NCBI GenBank assembly: GCA_016290665.1
Contig: JAEEUW010000011.1
Span: 1 to 38,162, forward strand
Direction: 5' to 3'
Origin: Clostridiaceae bacterium
GTDB lineage: Bacteria; Bacillota; Clostridia; Oscillospirales; Acutalibacteraceae
DNA length: 38,162 bases
Shown: one piece after another, positions 7,807 through 14,866 of the stretch
How the letters are laid out: the number at the start of each line of letters is the position of its first letter
Position numbering within the stretch: the first letter of the stretch is position 1
Program-made: the position numbers and the translations under genes
The notes under the pieces: model-generated
Seen by the model: the letters and a program-made list of their open reading frames with translations, nothing else
Databases searched by the model: none
What the model was told of the DNA's origin: nothing

Positions 7807-8522
7807 TGGAGCTGCTTCGGCTCACCGACGTCAGCGTCGGCTATGAGGGAAAGCCCGTTGCGTCGCACCTGTCGCTGACGCTTTCACAGGGCGATTACCT
7901 TTGCATCGTGGGCGAAAACGGCGCCGGCAAAAGCACGCTGATGAAGACGCTGCTGGGGCTGCGCACGCCGCTTTCCGGCACGATCGCGTTTTCGGATGCG
8001 ATTGCGCACAACGAGATCGGCTATCTGCCGCAGCAGACGCAGGTGCAGCGCGACTTCCCCGCCACGGTGTGGGAAGTGGTGCTCTCCGGCTGCCTCAACC
8101 GGTCCGGCCTGCGCCCGTTCTACAGCAAGGCGCAAAAGCAGGCCGCCCTGCAATGGCTGGAGCGGCTGGACATCGCGCACCTGAAGAACCGCTCCTACCG
8201 GGCGCTTTCGGGCGGCCAGCAGCAGCGCGTGCTGTTGGCGCGGGCGCTTTGCGCTACCAAAAAGCTGCTGGTGCTCGACGAGCCGGTGGCGGGGCTCGAC
8301 CCCATCGTGACGGCCGATCTCTATGCCCTCATTCAGCGGATCAACCGCGAAGAAGGCGCCACGATCATCATGGTCTCGCACGACATCGCCGCCGCGCTGC
8401 AGTATGCCACCCACATTTTGCAGGTGGGCGGCAGCGACAGCTTTTTCGGCACGGTGGAGGAGTACCGGCAGTCCGAGCTCGGCCGGCTGTTCCTTGGAAA
8501 GGCGGGTGAGGGCCATGCTTGA
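7806..8522 (+). CDS. Metal ABC transporter ATP-binding protein (ZnuC-like)
   Basis: The 238-residue cytoplasmic ATPase powers uptake by the neighbouring permease. It has Walker A GENGAGKST (36-44), a Q-loop (YLPQQ), the signature LSGGQQQRV, Walker B LLVLDEP and the switch histidine in SHD. Length is normal for the family. It shares one base with the binding-protein gene and overlaps the permease gene by 8 bp. Confidence 0.95.
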   Translation: MELLRLTDVSVGYEGKPVASHLSLTLSQGDYLCIVGENGAGKSTLMKTLLGLRTPLSGTIAFSDAIAHNEIGYLPQQTQVQRDFPATVWEVVLSGCLNRSGLRPFYSKAQKQAALQWLERLDIAHLKNRSYRALSGGQQQRVLLARALCATKKLLVLDEPVAGLDPIVTADLYALIQRINREEGATIIMVSHDIAAALQYATHILQVGGSDSFFGTVEEYRQSELGRLFLGKAGEGHA

Positions 8523-9354
8523 AAAGCTGCAGTCCTACTTTGCCTATGACTTCGTCCGGTTTGCCCTTGTCGTGGGCGTGCTGGTGGCGCTGTGCGCGGC
8601 GCTGCTGGGCGTCACGCTGGTGCTGCGGCGCTATTCCATGATCGGCGACGGCCTGTCGCACATGGCGTTCGGCGCCATGACGGTGGCCATGCTGTTTTCG
8701 ATTGCGCCGATCTGGCTGACGCTGCCGGTCACGGTGGTCTCGGCGGTGCTGCTGCTGCGCAGCGGCGGCAAGCTCAAGGGCGACGCGGCCGTGGCCATGC
8801 TTTCGGTGTCGTCGCTCGCCATGGGCTATCTGCTGCTCAACATCTTCAAAAACAAGAGCGCGAACCTCAGCGGCGATGTCTGCGCCATTCTGTTCGGCTC
8901 CACGTCCATCCTGACGCTGAAAAAAAGCGACGTCGTGCTGTGCGCCGTTTTGGCGGCGGTCGTCATCTTCGTCTATATCTTCTTTTATAACAAAATCTTT
9001 GCCGTCACGTTTGACGAATCGTTTGCCCGCGCCACCGGCACGAACGCTTCGCTTTACAACACGCTGCTGGCGGTGATCACCGCCGTGGTGATCGTGCTTT
9101 CGATGAACCTCGTGGGCGCGCTGCTGATTTCGGCGCTGATCGTGTTCCCGGCGCTGTGCGGCATGCGGCTGTTCAGGAGCTTCCGCGGCGTCATTGTCAG
9201 CGCGTCGGTCATCTCGGTCTGCTGCGCGCTCGGCGGCATTCTGATCTCGATCCTCTACGGCACGCCGGTCGGCTCCACCATTGTGGCGGCGGACCTCGCG
9301 GTTTTCCTTGTTTGCGTTATCATCGACCTTATCAAAGGAGGCAGAAAAGCATGA
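8515..9354 (+). CDS. Metal ABC transporter permease (ZnuB-like)
   Basis: The 279-residue product is an ABC-3 family permease with about eight or nine membrane helices and the conserved GDGLSHMAFG segment near residue 44 and GALLISALIVFPAL near residue 202, typical of zinc/manganese/iron chelate permeases. The start at 8515 (MLEKLQ) lies inside the ATPase gene; the long open frame starting at 8323 is an out-of-frame extension over that gene. Its stop overlaps the next start by 4 bp (ATGA). Confidence 0.95.
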   Translation: MLEKLQSYFAYDFVRFALVVGVLVALCAALLGVTLVLRRYSMIGDGLSHMAFGAMTVAMLFSIAPIWLTLPVTVVSAVLLLRSGGKLKGDAAVAMLSVSSLAMGYLLLNIFKNKSANLSGDVCAILFGSTSILTLKKSDVVLCAVLAAVVIFVYIFFYNKIFAVTFDESFARATGTNASLYNTLLAVITAVVIVLSMNLVGALLISALIVFPALCGMRLFRSFRGVIVSASVISVCCALGGILISILYGTPVGSTIVAADLAVFLVCVIIDLIKGGRKA

Positions 9355-9947
9355 AAAAACTGACAGCTCTTCTTCTGGCGGCTCTGCTCGTCTTCGGCCT
9401 TTGCGCCTGCGGCAGCACCCCGAATCAGCCCGCCCAGCCGGATACCACCGCGCCGCCGAGCGGCAACGTGGATCAGATCACCGACACCACCGACAGCGGG
9501 ACCCCGCTGACTGCGCCGACGAACGGCGCCGACGTGACCACGTCCTCGCTTGCCGTGAGCGAAAACGAGCAGGAGCAGGAGGCCGCGGCGGCCAAGCTGG
9601 CGGACTATGACGTGGATATCGACACCATGGGCCTCAACAACAACATGGTCACCGCGCAGATGACGGCGATCAATCAGGACCCCTCGTCGTACCTCGGCAA
9701 GCGCATCCGCGTGACCGGCGTCTATGACCAGACCTATTATGAGCCGACCGATAAATACTACAACTACGTGCTCGGCTATGACGAGACCGGCTGCTGCGCC
9801 GCGTGGGGCATCGAGTTCTACGGCGACGCGGTGCCCGAAAAGATTGAGCCCTACACGTCCATCTCCATGGTGGGCAAGATCAGCACCTATGACGAAGAGG
9901 GCATCACCTACACGTTCATCGACGTGGAGCACTTCGCGATGGGATGA
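9351..9947 (+). CDS. Lipoprotein with OB-like domain, metal operon accessory
   Basis: The 198-residue product has a lipoprotein signal (LCAC, Cys20), a Thr/Pro/Ser-rich linker (about 25-80) and a globular C-terminal domain (about 95-198) whose alternating strands (SYLGKRIRVTGVY, then an acidic strand and GKISTYDEEG) suggest a small OB-type barrel. There are two adjacent cysteines in GCCAAWG. It is coupled to the permease gene by a 4-bp overlap with ribosome site AAAGGAGG, so it is part of the uptake system. I recall similar lipoproteins at the end of clostridial zinc operons but know no assigned role; an extracellular metal-handling partner is inference. Confidence 0.8.
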   Translation: MKKLTALLLAALLVFGLCACGSTPNQPAQPDTTAPPSGNVDQITDTTDSGTPLTAPTNGADVTTSSLAVSENEQEQEAAAAKLADYDVDIDTMGLNNNMVTAQMTAINQDPSSYLGKRIRVTGVYDQTYYEPTDKYYNYVLGYDETGCCAAWGIEFYGDAVPEKIEPYTSISMVGKISTYDEEGITYTFIDVEHFAMG

Positions 9948-9952
9948 TGGCA

Positions 9953-10100
9953 GATGGCCGGAAGCCAGATAGACAGAGGGCCAGAAAACAGAGAAATAAG
10001 AAAGAAGGGGCTGCGCAAGCCTCTTCTTTTTTTCTCAATTCTGTTTTTCTGGTTTCTGATTTCTGGCTTCTGATTTCTGGCTATCAGGCTTCCGGCCATC
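9953..10100. repeat. 148-bp imperfect palindrome with degenerate heptamers
   Basis: The outer 20 bases (9953-9972) pair with 10081-10100 with one mismatch. Both arms continue inward as related CCAGAAA/CAGAGAAA-type sequence down to a central hairpin at 10004-10026. The right arm is made of 7-bp units: TTTCTGG (10046), TTTCTGA (10053), TTTCTGG (10060), CTTCTGA (10067), TTTCTGG (10074). The palindrome fills the whole gap between two convergent genes: it begins 5 bp after one stop and ends 1 bp before the other. Confidence 0.85.
10004..10033. terminator. Bidirectional terminator at the palindrome centre
   Basis: GAAGGGGCT (10004-10012) pairs with AGCCTCTTC (10018-10026), one G-T pair, 5-base loop, then seven Ts (10027-10033) on the plus strand. 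On the minus strand the stem is followed by a T-rich stretch. It would end both the metal operon and the lipase operon, which converge here. Confidence 0.8.
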
Positions 10101-11372
10101 TTACAACGCATTTATCATGCTCATTAAACCATACAGATAGGCCATGCCGGCGCTGGTGCGCGTAAAGACGTTGCCGAGCAGCACCATGTGCGCGCCGGAC
10201 AGGGTCGGGAACACGTGATAGACGCCCCTGGAAAAGCCCTTCTTTGCAAGCGCGGGCGAGGGCGGCGCATCCACCGTGTCGCTCTCTTTGTCGAACGGCG
10301 CCGTCTCCGAAATCGTGTTGACCAGACCGTCGTTCGGCTGCCAGCGCTTGTCGAGCACCATGCCGCCCTTCGTCACGGTGTTCGTGTGGCCAAGCACGTA
10401 GACCAGCGGCACAAAGAAGCTGTCACAGAAGCGGCGGTCGGGCACGCGGTGGGTGCCGTCGTCGCTGTCTTTGGTGGCGTCGTGGGGCACTGAGAAGTAG
10501 TAGACGTCCGGCACGGTGCGGATCGACTGATTGAGCAGCACGGACTGGTCGGGATCCATATCCCAAAGGCCGGTGTCGGGCGCGGCCACCTCGCCGGAGG
10601 CCACGTTCGCCATCTTGCCGAACCAGAAACGGCTCAGCTTTTTCGGCAGAGCGCGGACCGCGTCGGGCAGCTTTGCGTATTTCCGGTCGACCTGCGCGTT
10701 CAGGTAATCGCCGATCTCCTCGAGCGCCTGGTGGTTCATGGCCAGCGTAGTGCCGTTGAAGGCCGCGGAAAGCCCCGTGATGGAATAGATCCAGTCCGGT
10801 TTGCCGCCCTTGAAGAAGTCGGACAGCGTGCCGTCGGTCGTGGCGGCAATCTCCGCCGTGCTGCCGTAGGCCAGGATGGACGCGAACAGCGTGCTGGTGG
10901 GGCCGCCGAAGCTGTGGCCGATCAGGTTGATCTTGTGTTCGCCGTCCCACCTTGGCAGCAGAGCGCGGCCGGTGTAGTCCTCGCCGTAGCGCGGGTGGCC
11001 AAACCGTTCGCTGTGCGCCTTGCCGTAATCAACGCGGGTGCCGGTCAGCTGGGCATAGAGCTCGCACGCGCGGTCCCACGCGGAGCCGACCGTATCGACC
11101 GAAGCCGAAACGGCGGTGAAGCCCGAGCGGTTGATCTTTTCGATCAGGTCGCCCGAGAACATGCCCCAATAGGTCAGCTTGTCGCTCCCCTTGTCATACC
11201 GGCCCCAGCCGAAGAAGCCGTGGACAAAGACAAAGGGATAGTTTGTTTTGTCGCTGCCGTGGTCCACGTCGCCGCCGACGGCGGGCCAGCGGATCAGACC
11301 GGTCAGCGGCGCCGTGGTGCGCACCGTCTTTTGCAGCCTGCGCATCAGCTTTGTCAAATAATCTCCCTGCAT
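10101..11372 (-). CDS. Lipase related to staphylococcal/Geobacillus family I.5 type
   Basis: The 423-residue alpha/beta hydrolase carries the hallmarks of this lipase group: an oxyanion-region pattern PFVFVHGFFGWG (46-57), a YWG segment, the long motif around VDYGKAHSERFGHPRYG (114-130) and the nucleophile box GHSFGG with Ser154. The likely triad is completed by Asp348 (NDGLVNT) and His395 (GAHMVLLG). It would hydrolyse acylglycerol or related esters. Oddly, there is no signal peptide, whereas most relatives are secreted; the gene before it ends 15 bp upstream, so no hidden extension fits. It is co-transcribed with the secreted enzyme upstream. The stop lies against the palindrome. Confidence 0.88.
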   Translation of the reverse strand: MQGDYLTKLMRRLQKTVRTTAPLTGLIRWPAVGGDVDHGSDKTNYPFVFVHGFFGWGRYDKGSDKLTYWGMFSGDLIEKINRSGFTAVSASVDTVGSAWDRACELYAQLTGTRVDYGKAHSERFGHPRYGEDYTGRALLPRWDGEHKINLIGHSFGGPTSTLFASILAYGSTAEIAATTDGTLSDFFKGGKPDWIYSITGLSAAFNGTTLAMNHQALEEIGDYLNAQVDRKYAKLPDAVRALPKKLSRFWFGKMANVASGEVAAPDTGLWDMDPDQSVLLNQSIRTVPDVYYFSVPHDATKDSDDGTHRVPDRRFCDSFFVPLVYVLGHTNTVTKGGMVLDKRWQPNDGLVNTISETAPFDKESDTVDAPPSPALAKKGFSRGVYHVFPTLSGAHMVLLGNVFTRTSAGMAYLYGLMSMINAL

Positions 11373-11387
11373 AAGGACGCTCCCCTT

Positions 11388-12473
11388 TTATTTGATGCCG
11401 AGATAGGCCTTGGCCTCGTCAAAATGCATCAGCGCCTTGATCAGGTCGACCAGGATCACAAACAGCTTTTTGAGGATGAAGTCGCGCGTTTTCGGCGCGG
11501 GCGTCACGGAAAGCGCCTCGTCGCTTTCGGCAAAGGCGTCCGTCTTGGTGAAGGTGAAGGTCGCCTCGGCCGCCTTGTGGTCCGAAATGCTGCGGCCCTG
11601 GTCATCCAGAAAATCGGTATAGGCGAAAGTGTTCGCTTCCACATGGATGCCGCCGCCGTCGCGATAGAGGAACTTTTCCAGCGAATCCCAGACGCCCCAA
11701 TAGTCGGGCCAGCCGCCGCCGACGGTCTCTTCCCAATAGTCGAAGTTTTCATAGTTGCCGTCGTTGTGCAGCTCGACCCAGGCGTCCTTCAGGCCGCAGC
11801 CGGCATAGAGCAGCTCATACAGGCCGTCGTCGTTGCCCTGATGGATGGACGCGTTGAAGTCGCCGGTCACGATCACGGGACGGTCGGCGCCGCGCTTTTG
11901 AATCATTTCGGCCAACTGACGGAAGTTATCGCGCCGCGCTGCGCAGGAGCCCGCGTCGCCGTAGGCGTCCGCGTGGATGTCATAGAGGTCGACCAGGATT
12001 CCGTCGCCGAAATCGAGCACGGTATAGAGGACGCCCTTCGGGGTCATCTCGTCCGCGCCGTCGTCGATCACGCCGTAAAGCTGCTCCCAGGCGGTGCGCG
12101 TTTCGTTATAGACCGGCACGCGCGCAAACACGTTGAGGCCGTCGCCGCCGGGTACGCCGCCCGTGTGGTGCGTCTTGTTGGGATAGCTCGTCAGCCCGTC
12201 CGCCAGATAGCGGTGGTAGTTGAAGTCCTCCTGCACGGCGATCACGTCATAGGCGCTTTCGTTGAGCTGCCGGCCGAGCAGGGTCTGGTTGGTGGTCAGG
12301 TGCTGCGCGTCCGGCTTGCCCAGAAGGTCGTCGATGCTCGGCAGACCCGCCACGTTATAGCACAGCACGGAGACTGTTTTGCCGCCGTCCGCCGCAGAAG
12401 CACCGAGCGCGCACGGCAGCAGCGCGCAAAGCGCGCAGAGCAGGAAAACAAGAGCTTTTTTCAGTTGTTTCAT
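11388..12473 (-). CDS. Secreted endonuclease/exonuclease/phosphatase-fold enzyme
   Basis: The 361-residue product has a signal peptide (1-28, ending ASA) and the metal-dependent DNase I/sphingomyelinase-like fold. Catalytic residues are visible: Asn40 in CYNVAGLP, Glu82 in VQEDFN, His167 in DIHADAYG, Asp205 and Asn207 in TGDFNAS, and Asp298-His299 in ISDHKA. The pattern NVAGLP with an adjacent lipase favours a phosphodiesterase of the sphingomyelinase/inositol-phosphatase side over a nuclease, but this is inference. A hydrophobic amphipathic C-tail (last 25 residues) may touch membranes. The start at 12473 follows AAAGGCGG; the frame extending to 12533 crosses the promoter. Confidence 0.88.
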   Translation of the reverse strand: MKQLKKALVFLLCALCALLPCALGASAADGGKTVSVLCYNVAGLPSIDDLLGKPDAQHLTTNQTLLGRQLNESAYDVIAVQEDFNYHRYLADGLTSYPNKTHHTGGVPGGDGLNVFARVPVYNETRTAWEQLYGVIDDGADEMTPKGVLYTVLDFGDGILVDLYDIHADAYGDAGSCAARRDNFRQLAEMIQKRGADRPVIVTGDFNASIHQGNDDGLYELLYAGCGLKDAWVELHNDGNYENFDYWEETVGGGWPDYWGVWDSLEKFLYRDGGGIHVEANTFAYTDFLDDQGRSISDHKAAEATFTFTKTDAFAESDEALSVTPAPKTRDFILKKLFVILVDLIKALMHFDEAKAYLGIK

Positions 12474-12504
12474 AAAGATACCGCCTTTCGGTTGTTCTGT
12501 GATT

Positions 12505-12533
12505 ATCGTACCCTTTTTCACGGGGAAAGTCAA
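12505..12533 (-). promoter_or_regulatory. Promoter of the phosphodiesterase-lipase operon
   Basis: On the minus strand TTGACT (12533-12528) and TACGAT (12510-12505) are separated by 17 bp. The start codon lies about 25 bp from the expected start of transcription. Confidence 0.7.
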
Positions 12534-12648
12534 TGCGCGATCCGGTTTTTCTCTGTTTCGAAAGAAAACGGCAGGGCCCGTTTGTGCAAGATGGACAGAG
12601 ACCGGCGCCCCGGCTGAAAAGTTTTTTGCCGGAAATGGGCCGCAGGAC

Positions 12649-12678
12649 TTGCAATCGCGGGAACCTTTATGGTATGAT
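12649..12678 (+). promoter_or_regulatory. Promoter of ackA
   Basis: TTGCAA (12649-12654), 18-bp spacer, TATGAT (12673-12678); the ackA ribosome site AAAGGAG begins about 20 bp later. Confidence 0.6.
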
Positions 12679-12711
12679 AAATTGTCATATTAAAACAAAG
12701 GAGATTTCCCC

Positions 12712-13974
12712 ATGAGTGTAAAAGAACTGATCGTCAACGCAGGCAGCTCCTCGCTGAAATATACGGTGTTCCGCATGCCGGAGGCCGAAGTGCTCTGCAA
12801 CGGTATTTTTGAACAGCTCGGCACTCCGCTGCCGACCTTCACCCACAAGCTGCCGAACGAAAACGGCAAGCTCGTGAAGGTGATCGACAAGCTGGCGCTG
12901 ACGCCCGGCGCGGACCACAGCGCGGCCATCACCACCCTGATCGACACCCTGACCGGCAAGGAATTCGGCGTGATCGAATCCATGGCCGAAATCACGGCGG
13001 TCGGCCACCGCGTGCTGCACGGCGGCGAGAAATTCAGCGGCTCCGTGCTGGTCAACAAGCAGGTGGAGGAAGCCATTCGCGAATGCATCCCTCTCGGCCC
13101 GCTCCACAACCCCGCCAACCTCATGGGCATCGAGGTCTGCGAAAAGATCATGACCGGGATTCCGCAGGTCGCCGTGTTCGACACCGCGTTTCACCAGACG
13201 ATTCCCGAAGAAGCCTATATGTACGCCCTGCCGTATAAGTACTATAAGAAATACGGCATCCGCCGCTACGGCTTCCACGGCACGAGCCACCGCTACATTG
13301 CCAAGCGCACCGCTGCCTTCCTTTGCGAAAAATACCCGGGCAAATACGACCCCGACACGCTGCGCATCGTCACCTGCCACCTGGGCAACGGTTCGTCGCT
13401 GGCAGCCATCAAGGGCGGCAAATGCTTCGACACCACGATGGGCCTGACGCCGCTGGAGGGCATCATGATGGGAACCCGCTCCGGCTCCATCGACCCGGCG
13501 ATTATTCCGTTCATCATGAAAAAAGAGGGTCTCACGCCCGACGAGGTGGATACCCTGCTCAACAAGAAGAGCGGTATGCTCGGTTTGACCACCGAGGACC
13601 CGAACAACGAGCCGACGTCCGACAACCGCACGATTGAGAACCGCGCCAAGGCGGGCGACCCGCGCGCCAGACTGGTTGAAGCGATGTTCTGCCACCAGCT
13701 GACCAAGCTGATCGGCGGCTTCGTGGCCGCCATGGGCGGCGCCGACGCCGTGGTCTTCACGGGCGGCATCGGCGAAAACAACCCGCAGTACCGCACCCGC
13801 GTGGCGGAAAAGCTCGCCTTCCTCGGCACCGAGATCGACGAAGTGCCCAACGCCCTCAGAGGCAAGGAAGTGGAGATTTCCACGTCGGAATCCGCCCTCA
13901 AGCTGCTGGTCATTCCGACCGACGAAGAGCTGATGATTGCGGAAGACACCTATGAGCTGACCCAGAACAAATAA
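12712..13974 (+). CDS. ackA: Acetate kinase AckA
   Basis: AckA makes ATP and acetate from acetyl phosphate and ADP, the final energy-yielding step of acetate-forming fermentation. The 420-residue product has NAGSSSLK (9-16), GHRVLHGG, the FDTAFH segment, HLGNGSS, GIMMGTRSG and GGIGENN, all family signatures of the acetate/sugar kinase fold. The ATG at 12712 follows AAAGGAG. It stands alone between its promoter and a strong terminator; phosphotransacetylase (pta), its usual partner, is not next to it. Confidence 0.98.
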   Translation: MSVKELIVNAGSSSLKYTVFRMPEAEVLCNGIFEQLGTPLPTFTHKLPNENGKLVKVIDKLALTPGADHSAAITTLIDTLTGKEFGVIESMAEITAVGHRVLHGGEKFSGSVLVNKQVEEAIRECIPLGPLHNPANLMGIEVCEKIMTGIPQVAVFDTAFHQTIPEEAYMYALPYKYYKKYGIRRYGFHGTSHRYIAKRTAAFLCEKYPGKYDPDTLRIVTCHLGNGSSLAAIKGGKCFDTTMGLTPLEGIMMGTRSGSIDPAIIPFIMKKEGLTPDEVDTLLNKKSGMLGLTTEDPNNEPTSDNRTIENRAKAGDPRARLVEAMFCHQLTKLIGGFVAAMGGADAVVFTGGIGENNPQYRTRVAEKLAFLGTEIDEVPNALRGKEVEISTSESALKLLVIPTDEELMIAEDTYELTQNK

Positions 13975-13990
13975 ACAGACGCAAAAGCCA

Positions 13991-14023
13991 AAGCCGCCGA
14001 TCCGACCGATCGGCGGCTTTTTT
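13991..14023 (+). terminator. Strong intrinsic terminator of ackA
   Basis: A perfect 12-bp stem (13991-14002 with 14008-14019), 5-base loop and a T run (14018-14023), 17 bp after the ackA stop. Confidence 0.92.
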
Positions 14024-14054
14024 CAAAAGCGAAAGAAAAAAACGCCGTTTCCTC

Positions 14055-14085
14055 TTGACTCTGACGTTACGTCATGGTTTATAAT
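14055..14085 (+). promoter_or_regulatory. MerR-type promoter with 19-bp spacer and dyad operator
   Basis: TTGACT (14055-14060) and TATAAT (14080-14085) are 19 bp apart, longer than the usual 17, as in MerR-activated promoters. The spacer holds a perfect dyad TGACGT-T-ACGTCA (14062-14074), flanked by further partly matching bases. The operator lies directly before the MerR-family gene, so autoregulation is very likely. It resembles operators of multidrug-sensing MerR proteins such as Mta and TipA. Confidence 0.85.
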
Positions 14086-14110
14086 AGGAGCGGGAAGGGA
14101 GGCACGGGAC

Positions 14111-14824
14111 ATGACCGTACACGAAATCAGCGAGCTGACCGGCGTCAGCATCCGCACCCTGCAGTACTACGACAGGATCGGCCTTCTGAAACCCGCGGCC
14201 TATTCGCCGGCCGGCTACCGGCTGTATGACGAAGCGTCGCTGGAAACGCTGCAGCAGATTCTGCTGTTCCGCGAGCTGGAATTCCCGCTGCGGGAGATCC
14301 GCGCCGTTCTCTGCGACCCGGGATTTGACCGGCACGCGGCGCTGGAAGCGCAGATCCGGCTGCTGACAAAGAAAAAAGAACGGACCGAACGACTGATCGC
14401 GCTGGCACGCGCGCAGCTGAAAGGAGAATCTGCAATGGACTTTTCGGCCTTTGACAAAAAAGCCTATGAAGAAGAAGCCCGGAAGCGCTGGGGACAGACC
14501 GCGGCGTACCGGGAGTTTGAAGCAAAAACAGCCAACCGCAGCGAAGCGCAGGAGGACGCCCTCGGCGCGGCGTTCCTGCGCCTGTTCAGCGAGCTCGGCG
14601 CCCTGCGCGGGCAGAACCCCGGCGCCGGCGCCGTGCAGACGAAAGTGAAAGAACTGCAGCAATTCATCACCGCGCATTATTACACCTGCACCGACGACAT
14701 TCTGCGCGGGCTGGGGCAGCTGTATGCCGCAGACAGCGCGTTTCAGGCGCGGATCGACGCCGCCGGCGGCGCAGGCACGGCCGCTTTCGCCGCAGAGGCG
14801 ATTGCGGTGTATTGCGGCAAATAA
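14111..14824 (+). CDS. MerR-family regulator with TipAS ligand-binding domain
   Basis: The 237-residue product has an N-terminal winged helix-turn-helix (about 1-70, with TLQYYDRIGLLKP), a coiled-coil dimerisation helix (about 75-108) and a C-terminal TipAS-type domain (about 118-235) that in relatives binds thiopeptide or other bulky drugs. It would twist and activate 19-bp-spacer promoters when a ligand is bound. GGGAGGC precedes the ATG. A Met at about residue 108 follows an AAAGGAGA, so a short TipAS-only product, as known for Streptomyces TipAS, is possible. No efflux pump is adjacent, so the target may be only its own promoter or distant genes. Confidence 0.92.
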   Translation: MTVHEISELTGVSIRTLQYYDRIGLLKPAAYSPAGYRLYDEASLETLQQILLFRELEFPLREIRAVLCDPGFDRHAALEAQIRLLTKKKERTERLIALARAQLKGESAMDFSAFDKKAYEEEARKRWGQTAAYREFEAKTANRSEAQEDALGAAFLRLFSELGALRGQNPGAGAVQTKVKELQQFITAHYYTCTDDILRGLGQLYAADSAFQARIDAAGGAGTAAFAAEAIAVYCGK

Positions 14825-14830
14825 CGAAAA

Positions 14831-14857
14831 AGCGCCGCCCCGGCAAGGGGCGGCGCT
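14831..14857. terminator. Terminator between convergent MerR and envelope genes
   Basis: A perfect 11-bp GC-rich stem (14831-14841 with 14847-14857). On the minus strand it is followed by TTTTTCGTT, a good terminator for the 14867-17053 gene; on the plus strand the T run is weak. Confidence 0.8.
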
Positions 14858-14866
14858 GCGTTTCGG

